DNA of 64,000 bases from assembly GCF_963576545.1 (NCBI RefSeq), contig NW_026870603.1, positions 434,001 through 498,000 of the forward strand. The letters run 5' to 3'. The notes beneath the pieces were generated by a model, which saw only the letters and a list, made by a program, of their open reading frames with translations, was not told where the DNA came from and made no database searches. The DNA is from Limanda limanda (taxonomy: Eukaryota; Chordata; Actinopteri; Pleuronectiformes; Pleuronectidae). Shown piece by piece: positions 26,142-39,587 of the stretch (within the stretch, counting starts at the first letter, position 1; the number at the start of each line of letters is the position of its first letter). A program made the translations under genes and the position numbers.

Positions 26142-29100
26142 GCAAGTAGGCTCTACCCCCACTAAATGGGGTAGCGCGCATCGATCGGTACCATCCTTGA
26201 GCTTCTCCGACTTTCGGAAGGGTTAGGGTTAGGGTTAGGGATGAAAGCACATAGGAGAAAGAGATATTCTTGAATAACTTTTTTTGTGAAGTTCGGAGAG
26301 ACTTGCAAGTAGGCTCTACCCCCACTAAATGGGGTAGCGCGCATCGATCGGTACCATCCTTGAGCTTCTCCGACTTTCGGAAGGGTTAGGGTTAGGGTTA
26401 GGGATGAAAGCACATAAGAGAAAGAGATATTCTTGAATAACTTTTTTTGTGAAGGTCGGAGAGACTTGCAAGTAGGCTCTACCCCCACTAAATGGGGTAG
26501 CGCGCATCGATCGGTACCATCCTTGAGCTTCTCCGACTTTCGGAAGGGTTAGGGTTAGGGTTAGGGATGAAAGCACATAGGAGAAAGAGATATTCTTGAA
26601 AAACTTTTTTTGTGAAGGTCGGAGAGACTTGGAAAGTGGTTGCATCTGGACTAATTTGGGTCCTGCGGATCGATTGGTACCATCCCCGAGCTTGTACGAC
26701 CTTCGGAAGAGGTCGAACGACGAAATTCCCCCAAATCTGAGGAGATATTCTTGAATAACTTTTTTTGTGAAGGTCGGAGAGACTTGCAAGTAGGCTCTAC
26801 CCCCACTAAATGGGGTAGCGCGCATCGATCGGTACCATCCTTGAGCTTCTCCGACTTTCGGAAGGGTTAGGGTTAGGGTTAGGGATGAAAGCACATAGGA
26901 GAAAGAGATATTCTTGAATAACTTTTTTTGTGAAGGTCGGAGAGACTTGGAAAGTGGTTGCATCTGGACTAATTTGGGTCCTGCGGATCGATTGGTACCA
27001 TCCCCGAGCTTGTACGACCTTCGGAAGAGGTCGACCGACGAAATTCCCCCAAATCTGAGGAGATATTCTTGAATAACTTTTTTTGTGAAGGTCGGAGAGA
27101 CTTGCAAGTAGGCTCTACCCCCACTAAATGGGGTTGCGCGCATCGATCAGTACCATCCTTGAGCTTCTCCGACTTTCGGAAGGGTTAGGGTTAGGGATGA
27201 AAGCACATAGGAGAAAGAGATATTCTTGAATAACTTTTTTTGTGAAGGTCGGAGAGACTTGCAAGTAGGCTCTACCCCCACTAAATGGGGTAGCGCGCAT
27301 CGATCGGTACCATCTTTGAGCTTCTCCGACTTTCGGAAGGGTTAGGGTTAGGGTTAGGGATGAAAGCACATAGGAGAAAGAGATATTCTTGAATAACTTT
27401 TTTTGTGAAGGTCGGAGAGACTTGCAAGTAGGCTGTACCCCCACTAAATGGGGTAGCGCGCATCGATCGGTACCATCCTTGAGCTTCTCCGACTTTCGGA
27501 AGGGTTAGGGTTAGGGTTAGGGATGAAAGCACATAGGAGAAAGAGATATTCTTGAATAACTTTTTTTGTGAAGGTCGGAGAGACTTGCAAGTAGGCTCTA
27601 CCCCCACTAAATGGGGTAGCGCGCATCGATCGGTACCATCCTTGAGCTTCTCCGACTTTCGGAAGGGTTAGGGTTAGGGATGAAAGCACATAGGAGAAAG
27701 AGATATTCTTGAATAACTTTTTTTGTGAAGGTCGGAGAGACTTGCAAGTAGGCTCTACCCCCACTAAATGGGGTAGCGCGCATCGATCGGTACCATCCTT
27801 GAGCTTCTCCGACTTTCGGAAGGGTTAGGGTTAGGGATGAAAGCACATAGGAGAAAGAGATATTCTTGAATAACTTTTTTTGTGAAGGTCGGAGAGACTT
27901 GGAAAGTGGTTGCATCTGGACTAATTTGGGTCCTGCGGATCGATTGGTACCATCCCCGAGCTTGTACGACCTTCGGAAGAGGTCGACCGACGAAATTCCC
28001 CCAAATCTGAGGAGATATTCTTGAATAACTTTTTTTGTGAAGGTCGGAGAGACTTGCAAGTAGGCTCTACCCCCACTAAATGGGGTTGCGCGCATCGATC
28101 GGTACCATCCTTGAGCTTCTCCGACTTTCGTAAGGGTTAGGGTTAGGGATGAAAGCACATAGGAGAAAGAGATATTCTTGAATAACTTTTTTTGTGAAGG
28201 TCGGAGAGACTTGCAAGTAGGCTCTACCCCCACTAAATGGGGTAGCGCGCATCGATCGGTACCATCGTTGAGCTTCTCCGACTTTCGGAAGGGTTAGGGT
28301 TAGGGTTAGGGATGAAAGCACATAGGAGAAAGAGATATTCTTGAATAACTTTTTTTGTGAAGGTCGGAGAGACTTGGAAAGTGGTTGCATCTGGACTAAT
28401 TTGGGTCCTGCGGATCGATTGGTACCATCCCCGAGCTTGTACGACCTTCGGAAGAGGTCGACCGACGAAATTCCCCCAAATCTGAGGAGATATTCTTGAA
28501 TAACTTTTTTTGTGAAGGTCGGAGAGACTTGCAAGTAGGCTCTACCCCCACTAAATGGGGTAGCGCGCATCGATCGGTACCATCCTTGAGCTTCTCCGAC
28601 TTTCGGAAGGGTTAGGGTTAGGGTTAGGGATGAAAGCACATAGGAGAAAGAGATATTCTTGAATAACTTTTTTTGTGAAGGTCGGAGAGACTTGCAAGTA
28701 GGCTCTACCCCCACTAAATGGGGTTGCGCGCATCGATCGGTACCATCCTTGAGCTTCTCCGACTTTCGGAAGGGTTAGGGTTAGGGTTAGGGATGAAAGC
28801 ACATAGGAGAAAGAGATATTCTTGAATAACTTTTTTTGTGAAGGTCGGAGAGACTTGGAAAGTGGTTGCATCTGGACTAATTTGGGTCCTGCGGATCGAT
28901 TGGTACCATCCCCGAGCTTGTACGACCTTCGGAAGAGGTCGACCGACGAAATTCCCCCAAATCTGAGGAGATATTCTTGAATAACTTTTTTTGTGAAGGT
29001 CGGAGAGACTTGCAAGTAGGCTCTACCCCCACTAAATGGGGTTGCGCGCATCGATCGGTACCATCCTTGAGCTTCTCCGACTTTCGTAAGGGTTAGGGTT

Positions 29101-29494
29101 AGGGTTAGGGATGAAAGCACATAGGAGAAAGAGATATTCTTGAATAACTTTTTTTGTGAAGGTCGGAGAGACTTGCAAGTAGGCTCTACCCCAACTAAAT
29201 GGGGTAGCGCACATCGATCGGTACCATCCTTGAGCTTCTCCGACTTTCGGAAGGGTTAGGGTTAGGGATGAAAGCACATAGGAGAAAGAGATATTCTTGA
29301 ATAACTTTTTTTTTGAAGGTCGGAGAGACTTGCAAGTAGGCTCTACCCCCACTAAATGGGGTAGCGCGCATCGATCGGTACCATCCTTGAGCTTCTCCGA
29401 CTTTCGGAAGGGTTAGGGTTAGGGTTAGGGATGAAAGCACATAGGAGAAAGAGATATTCTTGAATAACTTTTTTTGTGAAGGTCGGAGAGACTT
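26142..29494 (+). repeat. 21-monomer block, copy 2 of a pair about 6.1 kb apart
   Basis: Starts: A 26142 (G151T), 26305, 26468, B 26631, A 26786, B 26949, A 27104 (157, G46A), 27261 (C55T), 27424, 27587 (157), 27744 (157), B 27901, A 28056 (157, G76T), 28213 (C55G), B 28376, A 28531, 28694, B 28857, A 29012 (G76T), 29175 (157, C19A, G145T), 29332. The two extra 157-bp units relative to copy 1 are single 6-bp losses in the telomere-type block. Confidence 0.9.
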
Positions 29495-31895
29495 GCAAGT
29501 AGGCTCTACCCCCACTAAATGGGGTTGCGCGCATCGATCAGTACCATCCTTGAGCTTCTCCGACTTTCGGAAGGGTTAGGGTTAGGGTTAGGGATGAAAG
29601 CACATAGGAGAAAGAGATATTCTTGAATAACTTTTTTTGTGAAGGTCGGAGAGACTTGCAAGTAGGCTCTACCCCCACTAAATGGGGTAGCGCGCATCGA
29701 TCGGTACCATCCTTGAGCTTCTCCGACTTTCGGAAGGGTTAGGGTTAGGGTTAGGGATGAAAGCACATAGGAGAAAGAGATATTCTTGAATAACTTTTTT
29801 TGTGAAGGTCGGAGAGACTTGCAAGTAGGCTCTACCCCCACTAAATGGGGTAGCGCGCATCGATCGGTACCATCCTTGAGCTTCTCCGACTTTCGGAAGG
29901 GTTAGGGTTAGGGTTAGGGATGAAAGCACATAGGAGAAAGAGATATTCTTGAATAACTTTTTTTGTGAAGGTCGGAGAGACTTGGAAAGTGGTTGCATCT
30001 GGACTAATTTGGGTCCTGCGGATCGATTGGTACCATCCCCGAGCTTGTACGACCTTCGGAAGAGGTCGACCGACGAAATTCCCCCAAATCTGAGGAGATA
30101 TTCTTGAATAACTTTTTTTGTGAAGGTCGGAGAGACTTGCAAGTAGGCTCTACCCCCACTAAATGGGGTTGTGCGCATCGATCGGTACCATCCTTGAGCT
30201 TCTCCGACTTTCGTAAGGGTTAGGGTTAGGGTTAGGGATGAAAGCACATAGGAGAAAGAGATATTCTTGAATAACTTTTTTTGTGAAGGTCGGAGAGACT
30301 TGCAAGTAGGCTCTACCCCCACTAAATGGGGTAGCGCGCATCGATCGGTACCATCGTTGAGCTTCTCCGACTTTCGGAAGGGTTAGGGTTAGGGTTAGGG
30401 ATGAAAGCACATAGGAGAAAGAGATATTCTTGAATAACTTTTTTTGTGAAGGTCGGAGAGACTTGGAAAGTGGTTGCATCTGGACTAATTTGGGTCCTGC
30501 GGATCGATTGGTACCATCCCCGAGCTTGTACGACCTTCGAAAGAGGTCGACCGACGAAATTCCCCCAAATCTGAGGAGATATTCTTGAATAACTTTTTTT
30601 GTGAAGGTCGGAGAGACTTGCAAGTAGGCTCTACCCCCACTAAATGGGGTAGCGCGCATCGATCGGTACCATCCTTGAGCTTCTCCGACTTTCGGAAGGG
30701 TTAGGGTTAGGGTTAGGGATGAAAGCACATAGGAGAAAGAGATATTCTTGAATAACTTTTTTTGTGAAGGTCGGAGAGACTTGGAAAGTGGTTGCATCTG
30801 GACTAATTTGGGTCCTGCGGATCGATTGGTACCATCCCCGAGCTTGTACGACCTTCGGAAGAGGTCGACCGACGAAATTCCCCCAAATCTGAGGAGATAT
30901 TCTTGAATAACTTTTTTTGTGAAGGTCGGAGAGACTTGCAAGTAGGCTCTACCCCCACTAAATGGGGTTGCGCGCATCGATCGGTACCATCCTTGAGCTT
31001 CTCCGACTTTCGTAAGGGTTAGGGTTAGGGTTAGGGATGAAAGCACATAGGAGAAAGAGATATTCTTGAATAACTTTTTTTGTGAAGGTCGGAGAGACTT
31101 GCAAGTAGGCTCTACCCCAACTAAATGGGGTAGCGCGCATCGATCAGTACCATCCTTGAGCTTCTCCGACTTTCGGAAGGGTTAGGGTTAGGGATGAAAG
31201 CACATAGGAGAAAGAGATATTCTTGAATAACTTTTTTTGTGAAGGTCGGAGAGACTTGCAAGTAGGCTCTACCCCCACTAAATGGGGTAGCGCGCATCGA
31301 TCGGTACCATCCTTGAGCTTCTCCGACTTTCGGAAGGGTTAGGGTTAGGGATGAAAGCACATAGGAGAAAGAGATATTCTTGAATAACTTTTTTTGTGAA
31401 GGTCGGAGAGACTTGGAAAGTGGTTGCATCTGGACTAATTTGGGTCCTGCGGATCGATTGGTACCATCCCCGAGCTTGTACGACCTTCGGAAGAGGTCGA
31501 CCGACGAAATTCCCCCAAATCTGAGGAGATATTCTTGAATAACTTTTTTTGTGAAGGTCGGAGAGACTTGCAAGTAGGCTCTACCCCCACTAAATGGGGT
31601 TGCGCGCATCGATCGGTACCATCCTTGAGCTTCTCCGACTTTCGTAAGGGTTAGGGTTAGGGTTAGGGATGAAAGCACATAGGAGAAAGAGATATTCTTG
31701 AATAACTTTTTTTGTGAAGGTCGGAGAGACTTGCAAGTAGGCTCTACCCCCACTAAATGGGGTAGCGCGCATCGATCGGTACCATCCTTGAGCTTCTCCG
31801 ACTTTCGGAAGGGTTAGGGTTAGGGTTAGGGATGAAAGCACATAGGAGAAAGAGATATTCTTGAATAACTTTTTTTGTGAAGGTCGGAGAGACTT
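28056..31895 (+). repeat. 3,840-bp HOR, copy 1
   Basis: Starts: A 28056 (157, G76T), 28213 (C55G), B 28376, A 28531, 28694, B 28857, A 29012 (G76T), 29175 (157, C19A, G145T), 29332, 29495 (G46A), 29658, 29821, B 29984, A 30139 (G76T, C34T), 30302 (C55G), B 30465 (G76A), A 30620, B 30783, A 30938 (G76T), 31101 (157, C19A), 31258 (157), B 31415, A 31570 (G76T), 31733. The first 20 monomers match 31896-35097 in order, with the total length equal despite 6-bp differences inside. Confidence 0.9.
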
Positions 31896-32058
31896 GGAAA
31901 GTAGTTGCATCTGGACTAATTTGGGTCCTGCGGATCGATCGGTACCATCCTTGAGCTTCTCCGACTTTCGTAAGGGTTAGGGTTAGGGTTAGGGATGAAA
32001 GCACATAGGAGAAAGAGATATTCTTGAATAACTTTTTTTGTGAAGGTCGGAGAGACTT
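31896..32058 (+). repeat. Hybrid monomer H2, B start joined to A body
   Basis: The first 44 or so bases are B (with one change, GTAGTTGC), then the unit becomes an A with G76T and GGG(TTAGGG)3. The switch lies in the ATCGAT shared by both parents at 31934-31939, about 30 offsets left of the H1 switch. Length is 163, so the exchange was in register. It occurs once in the window and appears to be independent of H1. Confidence 0.94.
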
Positions 32059-35000
32059 GCAAGTAGGCTCTACCCCCACTAAATGGGGTAGCGCGCATCG
32101 ATCGGTACCATCGTTGAGCTTCTCCGACTTTCGGAAGGGTTAGGGTTAGGGTTAGGGATGAAAGCACATAGGAGAAAGAGATATTCTTGAATAACTTTTT
32201 TTGTGAAGGTCGGAGAGACTTGGAAAGTGGTTGCATCTGGACTAATTTGGGTCCTGCGGATCGATTGGTACCATCCCCGAGCTTGTACGACCTTCGGAAG
32301 AGGTCGACCGACGAAATTCCCCCAAATCTGAGGAGATATTCTTGAATAACTTTTTTTGTGAAGGTCGGAGAGACTTGCAAGTAGGCTCTACCCCCACTAA
32401 ATGGGGTAGCGCGCATCGATCGGTACCATCCTTGAGCTTCTCCGACTTTCGGAAGGGTTAGGGTTAGGGTTAGGGATGAAAGCACATAGGAGAAAGAGAT
32501 ATTCTTGAATAACTTTTTTTGTGAAGGTCGGAGAGACTTGCAAGTAGGCTCTACCCCCACTAAATGGGGTAGCGCGCATCGATCGGTACCATCCTTGAGC
32601 TTCTCCGACTTTCGGAAGGGTTAGGGTTAGGGTTAGGGATGAAAGCACATAGGAGAAAGAGATATTCTTGAATAACTTTTTTTGTGAAGGTCGGAGAGAC
32701 TTGGAAAGTGGTTGCATCTGGACTAATTTGGGTCCTGCGGATCGATTGGTACCATCCCCGAGCTTGTACGACCTTCGGAAGAGGTCGACCGACGAAATTC
32801 CCCCAAATCTGAGGAGATATTCTTGAATAACTTTTTTTGTGAAGGTCGGAGAGACTTGCAAGTAGGCTCTACCCCCACTAAATGGGGTTGCGCGCATCGA
32901 TCGGTACCATCCTTGAGCTTCTCCGACTTTCGTAAGGGTTAGGGTTAGGGTTAGGGATGAAAGCACATAGGAGAAAGAGATATTCTTGAATAACTTTTTT
33001 TGTGAAGGTCGGAGAGACTTGCAAGTAGGCTCTACCCCAACTAAATGGGGTAGCGCGCATCGATCGGTACCATCCTTGAGCTTCTCCGACTTTCGGAAGG
33101 GTTAGGGTTAGGGATGAAAGCACATAGGAGAAAGAGATATTCTTGAATAACTTTTTTTTTGAAGGTCGGAGAGACTTGCAAGTAGGCTCTACCCCCACTA
33201 AATGGGGTAGCGCGCATCGATCGGTACCATCCTTGAGCTTCTCCGACTTTCGGAAGGGTTAGGGTTAGGGTTAGGGATGAAAGCACATAGGAGAAAGAGA
33301 TATTCTTGAATAACTTTTTTTGTGAAGGTCGGAGAGACTTGCAAGTAGGCTCTACCCCCACTAAATGGGGTTGCGCGCATCGATCAGTACCATCCTTGAG
33401 CTTCTCCGACTTTCGGAAGGGTTAGGGTTAGGGATGAAAGCACATAGGAGAAAGAGATATTCTTGAATAACTTTTTTTGTGAAGGTCGGAGAGACTTGCA
33501 AGTAGGCTCTACCCCCACTAAATGGGGTAGCGCACATCGATCGGTACCATCCTTGAGCTTCTCCGACTTTCGGAAGGGTTAGGGTTAGGGTTAGGGATGA
33601 AAGCACATAGGAGAAAGAGATATTCTTGAATAACTTTTTTTGTGAAGGTCGGAGAGACTTGCAAGTAGGCTCTACCCCCACTAAATGGGGTAGCGCGCAT
33701 CGATCGGTACCATCCTTGAGCTTCTCCGACTTTCGGAAGGGTTAGGGTTAGGGTTAGGGATGAAAGCACGTAGGAGAAAGAGATATTCTTGAATAACTTT
33801 TTTTGTGAAGGTCGGAGAGACTTGGAAAGTGGTTGCATCTGGACTAATTTGGGTCCTGCGGATCGATTGGTACCATCCCCGAGCTTGTACGACCTTCGGA
33901 AGAGGTCGACCGACGAAATTCCCCCAAATCTGAGGAGATATTCTTGAATAACTTTTTTTGTGAAGGTCGGAGAGACTTGCAAGTAGGCTCTACCCCCACT
34001 AAATGGGGTTGCGCGCATCGATCGGTACCATCCTTGAGCTTCTCCGACTTTCGTAAGGGTTAGGGTTAGGGTTAGGGATGAAAGCACATAGGAGAAAGAG
34101 ATATTCTTGAATAACTTTTTTTGTGAAGGTCGGAGAGACTTGCAAGTAGGCTCTACCCCAACTAAATGGGGTAGCGCACATCGATCGGTACCATCGTTGA
34201 GCTTCTCCGACTTTCGGAAGGGTTAGGGTTAGGGTTAGGGATGAAAGCACATAGGAGAAAGAGATATTCTTGAATAACTTTTTTTGTGAAGGTCGGAGAG
34301 ACTTGGAAAGTGGTTGCATCTGGACTAATTTGGGTCCTGCGGATCGATTGGTACCATCCCCGAGCTTGTACGACCTTCGGAAGAGGTCGACCGACGAAAT
34401 TCCCCCAAATCTGAGGAGATATTCTTGAATAACTTTTTTTGTGAAGGTCGGAGAGACTTGCAAGTAGGCTCTACCCCCACTAAATGGGGTAGCGCGCATC
34501 GATCGGTACCATCCTTGAGCTTCTCCGACTTTCGGAAGGGTTAGGGTTAGGGTTAGGGATGAAAGCACATAGGAGAAAGAGATATTCTTGAATAACTTTT
34601 TTTGTGAAGGTCGGAGAGACTTGGAAAGTGGTTGCATCTGGACTAATTTGGGTCCTGCGGATCGATTGGTACCATCCCCGAGCTTGTAAGACCTTCGGAA
34701 GAGGTCGACCGACGAAATTCCCCCAAATCTGAGGAGATATTCTTGAATAACTTTTTTTGTGAAGGTCGGAGAGACTTGCAAGTAGGCTCTACCCCCACTA
34801 AATGGGGTTGCGCGCATCGATCGGTACCATCCTTGAGCTTCTCCGACTTTCGTAAGGGTTAGGGTTAGGGTTAGGGATGAAAGCACATAGGAGAAAGAGA
34901 TATTCTTGAATAACTTTTTTTGTGAAGGTCGGAGAGACTTGCAAGTAGGCTCTACCCCAACTAAATGGGGTAGCGCGCATCGATCGGTACCATCCTTGAG

Positions 35001-35097
35001 CTTCTCCGACTTTCGGAAGGGTTAGGGTTAGGGATGAAAGCACATAGGAGAAAGAGATATTCTTGAATAACTTTTTTTTTGAAGGTCGGAGAGACTT
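31896..35097 (+). repeat. 3,840-bp HOR, copy 2 (starts with hybrid H2)
   Basis: Starts: hybrid 31896, A 32059 (C55G), B 32222, A 32377, 32540, B 32703, A 32858 (G76T), 33021 (157, C19A, G145T), 33178, 33341 (157, G46A), 33498 (G37A), 33661, B 33824, A 33979 (G76T), 34142 (C19A, G37A, C55G), B 34305, A 34460, B 34623, A 34778 (G76T), 34941 (157, C19A, G145T). The unit that is a plain 157-bp A in copy 1 is the hybrid here. Confidence 0.9.
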
Positions 35098-36393
35098 GCA
35101 AGTAGGCTCTACCCCCACTAAATGGGGTAGCGCGCATCGATCGGTACCATCCTTGAGCTTCTCCGACTTTCGGAAGGGTTAGGGTTAGGGTTAGGGATGA
35201 AAGCACATAGGAGAAAGAGATATTCTTGAATAACTTTTTTTGTGAAGGTCGGAGAGACTTGCAAGTAGGCTCTACCCCCACTAAATGGGGTTGCGCGCAT
35301 CGATCAGTACCATCCTTGAGCTTCTCCGACTTTCGGAAGGGTTAGGGTTAGGGTTAGGGATGAAAGCACATAGGAGAAAGAGATATTCTTGAATAACTTT
35401 TTTTGTGAAGGTCGGAGAGACTTGCAAGTAGGCTCTACCCCCACTAAATGGGGTAGCGCGCATCGATCGGTACCATCCTTGAGCTTCTCCGACTTTCGGA
35501 AGGGTTAGGGTTAGGGTTAGGGATGAAAGCACATAGGAGAAAGAGATATTCTTGAATAACTTTTTTTGTGAAGGTCGGAGAGACTTGCAAGTAGGCTCTA
35601 CCCCCACTAAATGGGGTAGCGCGCATCGATCGGTACCATCCTTGAGCTTCTCCGACTTTCGGAAGGGTTAGGGTTAGGGTTAGGGATGAAAGCACATAGG
35701 AGAAAGAGATATTCTTGAATAACTTTTTTTGTGAAGGTCGGAGAGACTTGCAAGTAGGCTCTACCCCCACTAAATGGGGTAGCGCGCATCGATCGGTACC
35801 ATCCTTGAGCTTCTCCGACTTTCGGAAGGGTTAGGGTTAGGGTTAGGGATGAAAGCACATAGGAGAAAGAGATATTCTTGAATAACTTTTTTTGTGAAGG
35901 TCGGAGAGACTTGGAAAGTGGTTGCATCTGGACTAATTTGGGTCCTGCGGATCGATTGGTACCATCCCCGAGCTTGTACGACCTTCGGAAGAGGTCGACC
36001 GACGAAATTCCCCCAAATCTGAGGAGATATTCTTGAATAACTTTTTTTGTGAAGGTCGGAGAGACTTGCAAGTAGGCTCTACCCCCACTAAATGGGGTAG
36101 CGCGCATCGATCGGTACCATCCTTGAGCTTCTCCGACTTTCGGAAGGGTTAGGGTTAGGGTTAGGGATGAAAGCACATAGGAGAAAGAGATATTCTTGAA
36201 TAACTTTTTTTGTGAAGGTCGGAGAGACTTGCAAGTAGGCTCTACCCCCACTAAATGGGGTAGCGCGCATCGATCGGTACCATCCTTGAGCTTCTCCGAC
36301 TTTCGGAAAGGTTAGGGTTAGGGTTAGGGATGAAAGCACATAGGAGAAAGAGATATTCTTGAATAACTTTTTTTGTGAAGGTCGGAGAGACTT
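35098..36393 (+). repeat. A-rich mosaic satellite segment
   Basis: Starts: A 35098, 35261 (G46A), 35424, 35587, 35750, B 35913, A 36068, 36231. The A at 36231 reads GAAAGGTTAGGG, which breaks its first G-tract. The run of A units continues from the end of the 3,840-bp HOR. Confidence 0.9.
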
Positions 36394-37987
36394 GGAAAGT
36401 GGTTGCATCTGGACTAATTTGGGTCCTGCGGATCGATTGGTACCATCCCCGAGCTTGTACGACCTTCGAAAGAGGTCGACCGACGAAATTCCCCCAAATC
36501 TGAGGAGATATTCTTGAATAACTTTTTTTGTAAAGGTCGGAGAGACTTGCAAGTAGGCTCTACCCCCACTAAATGGGGTTGCGCGCATCGATCGGTACCA
36601 TCCTTGAGCTTCTCCGACTTTCGTAAGGGTTAGGGTTAGGGTTAGGGATGAAAGCACATAGGAGAAAGAGATATTCTTGAATAACTTTTTTTGTGAAGGT
36701 CGGAGAGACTTGCAAGTAGGCTCTACCCCCACTAAATGGGGTAGCGCGCATCGATCGGTACCATCCTTGAGCTTCTCCGACTTTCGGAAGGGTTAGGGTT
36801 AGGGATGAAAGCACATAGGAGAAAGAGATATTCTTGAATAACTTTTTTTGTGAAGGTCGGAGAGACTTGCAAGTAGGCTCTACCCCCACTAAATGGGGTA
36901 GCGCGCATCGATCGGTACCATCCTTGAGCTTCTCCGACTTTCGGAAGGGTTAGGGTTAGGGTTAGGGATGAAAGCACATAGGAGAAAGAGATATTCTTGA
37001 ATAACTTTTTTTGTGAAGGTCGGAGAGACTTGCAAGTAGGCTTTACCCCCACTAAATGGGGTAGCGCGCATCGATCAGTACCATCCTTGAGCTTCTCCGA
37101 CTTTCGGAAGGGTTAGGGTTAGGGTTAGGGATGAAAGCACATAGGAGAAAGAGATATTCTTGAATAACTTTTTTTGTGAAGGTCGGAGAGACTTGGAAAG
37201 TGGTTGCATCTGGACTAATTTGAGTCCTGCGGATCGATTGGTACCATCCCCGAGCTTGTCCGACCTTCGGAAGAGGTCGACCGACGAAATTCCCCCAAAT
37301 CTGAGGAGATATTCTTGAATAACTTTTTTTGTGAAGGTCGGAGAGACTTGCAAGTAGGCTCTACCCCCACTAAATGGGGTAGCGCGCATCGATCGGTACC
37401 ATCCTTGAGCTTCTCCGACTTTCGGAAGGGTTAGGGTTAGGGTTAGGGATGAAAGCACATAGGAGAAAGAGATATTCTTGAATAACTTTTTTTGTGAAGG
37501 TCGGAGAGACTTGGAAAGTGGTTGCATCTGGACTAATTTGGGTCCTGCAAATCGATTGGTACCATCCCCGAGCTTGTACGACCTTCGGAAGAGGTCGACC
37601 GACGAAATTCCCCCAAATCTGAGGAGATATTCTTGAATAACTTTTTTTGTGAAGGTCGGAGAGACTTGCAAGTAGGCTCTACCCCCACTAAATGGGGTAG
37701 CGCGCATCGATCGGTACCATCCTTGAGCTTCTCCGACTTTCGGAAGGGTTAGGGTTAGGGTTAGGGATGAAAGCACATAGGAGAAAGAGATATTCTTGAA
37801 TAACTTTTTTTGTGAAGGTCGGAGAGACTTGCAAGTAGGCTCTACCCCCACTAAATGGGGTAGCGCGCATCGATCGGTACCATCCTTGAGCTTCTCCGAC
37901 TTTCGGAAGGGTTAGGGTTAGGGATGAAAGCACATAGGAGAAAGAGATATTCTTGAATAACTTTTTTTGTGAAGGTCGGAGAGACTT
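36394..37987 (+). repeat. 1,594-bp 10-mer HOR, copy 1
   Basis: Order: B 36394 (G76A), A 36549 (G76T), A 36712 (157), A 36869, A 37032 (G46A, C12T), B 37195 (G29A), A 37350, B 37513, A 37668, A 37831 (157). The B at 37513 reads CCTGCAAATC at the CpG of offsets 36-37. The next copy starts 1,594 bp later with the same markers. Confidence 0.93.
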
Positions 37988-39587
37988 GGAAAGTGGTTGC
38001 ATCTGGACTAATTTGGGTCCTGCGGATCGATTGGTACCATCCCCGAGCTTGTACGACCTTCGAAAGAGGTCGACCGACGAAATTCCCCCAAATCTGAGGA
38101 GATATTCTTGAATAACTTTTTTTGTGAAGGTCGGAGAGACTTGCAAGTAGGCTCTACCCCCACTAAATGGGGTTGCGCGCATCGATCGGTACCATCCTTG
38201 AGCTTCTCCGACTTTCGTAAGGGTTAGGGTTAGGGTTAGGGATGAAAGCACATAGGAGAAAGAGATATTCTTGAATAACTTTTTTTGTGAAGGTCGGAGA
38301 GACTTGCAAGTAGGCTCTACCCCCACTAAATGGGGTAGCGCGCATCGATCGGTACCATCCTTGAGCTTCTCCGACTTTCGGAAGGGTTAGGGTTAGGGAT
38401 GAAAGCACATAGGAGAAAGAGATATTCTTGAATAACTTTTTTTGTGAAGGTCGGAGAGACTTGCAAGTAGGCTCTACCCCCACTAAATGGGGTAGCGCGC
38501 ATCGATCGGTACCATCCTTGAGCTTCTCCGACTTTCGGAAGGGTTAGGGTTAGGGTTAGGGATGAAAGCACATAGGAGAAAGAGATATTCTTGAATAACT
38601 TTTTTTGTGAAGGTCGGAGAGACTTGCAAGTAGGCTCTACCCCCACTAAATGGGGTAGCGCGCATCGATCAGTACCATCCTTGAGCTTCTCCGACTTTCG
38701 GAAGGGTTAGGGTTAGGGTTAGGGATGAAAGCACATTGGAGAAAGAGATATTCTTGAATAACTTTTTTTGTGAAGGTCGGAGAGACTTGGAAAGTGGTTG
38801 CATCTGGACTAATTTGAGTCCTGCGGATCGATTGGTACCATCCCCGAGCTTGTACGACCTTCGAAAGAGGTCGACCGACGAAATTCCCCCAAATCTGAGG
38901 AGATATTCTTGAATAACTTTTTTTGTGAAGGTCGGAGAGACTTGCAAGTAGGCTCTACCCCCACTAAATGGGGTAGCGCGCATCGATCGGTACCATCCTT
39001 GAGCTTCTCCGACTTTCGGAAGGGTTAGGGTTAGGGTTAGGGATGAAAGCACATAGGAGAAAGAGATATTCTTGAATAACTTTTTTTGTGAAGGTCGGAG
39101 AGACTTGGAAAGTGGTTGCATCTGGACTAATTTGGGTCCTGCGGATCGATTGGTACCATCCCCGAGCTTGTACGACCTTCGGAAGAGGTCGACCGACGAA
39201 ATTCCCCCAAATCTAAGGAGATATTCTTGAATAACTTTTTTTGTGAAGGTCGGAGAGACTTGCAAGTAGGCTCTACCCCCACTAAATGGGGTAGCGCACA
39301 TCGATCGGTACCATCCTTGAGCTTCTCCGACTTTCGGAAGGGTTAGGGTTAGGGTTAGGGATGAAAGCACATAGGAGAAAGAGATATTCTTGAATAACTT
39401 TTTTTGTGAAGGTCGGAGAGACTTGCAAGTAGGCTCTACCCCCACTAAATGGGGTAGCGCGCATCGATCGGTACCATCCTTGAGCTTCTCCGACTTTTGG
39501 AAGGATTAGGGTTAGGGTTAGGGATGAAAGCACATAGGAGAAAGAGATATTCTTGAATAACTTTTTTTGTGAAGGTCGGAGAGACTT
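37988..39587 (+). repeat. 1,594-bp 10-mer HOR, copy 2 (1,600 bp here)
   Basis: Order: B 37988 (G76A), A 38143 (G76T), A 38306 (157), A 38463, A 38626 (G46A), B 38789 (G29A, G76A), A 38944, B 39107, A 39262 (G37A), A 39425 (C74T, G81A). The final A keeps three TTAGGG units, so this copy is 6 bp longer. The same B-A-B pattern followed by the G37A and C74T/G81A units recurs at 45841-46321 and 55149-55629. Confidence 0.92.
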
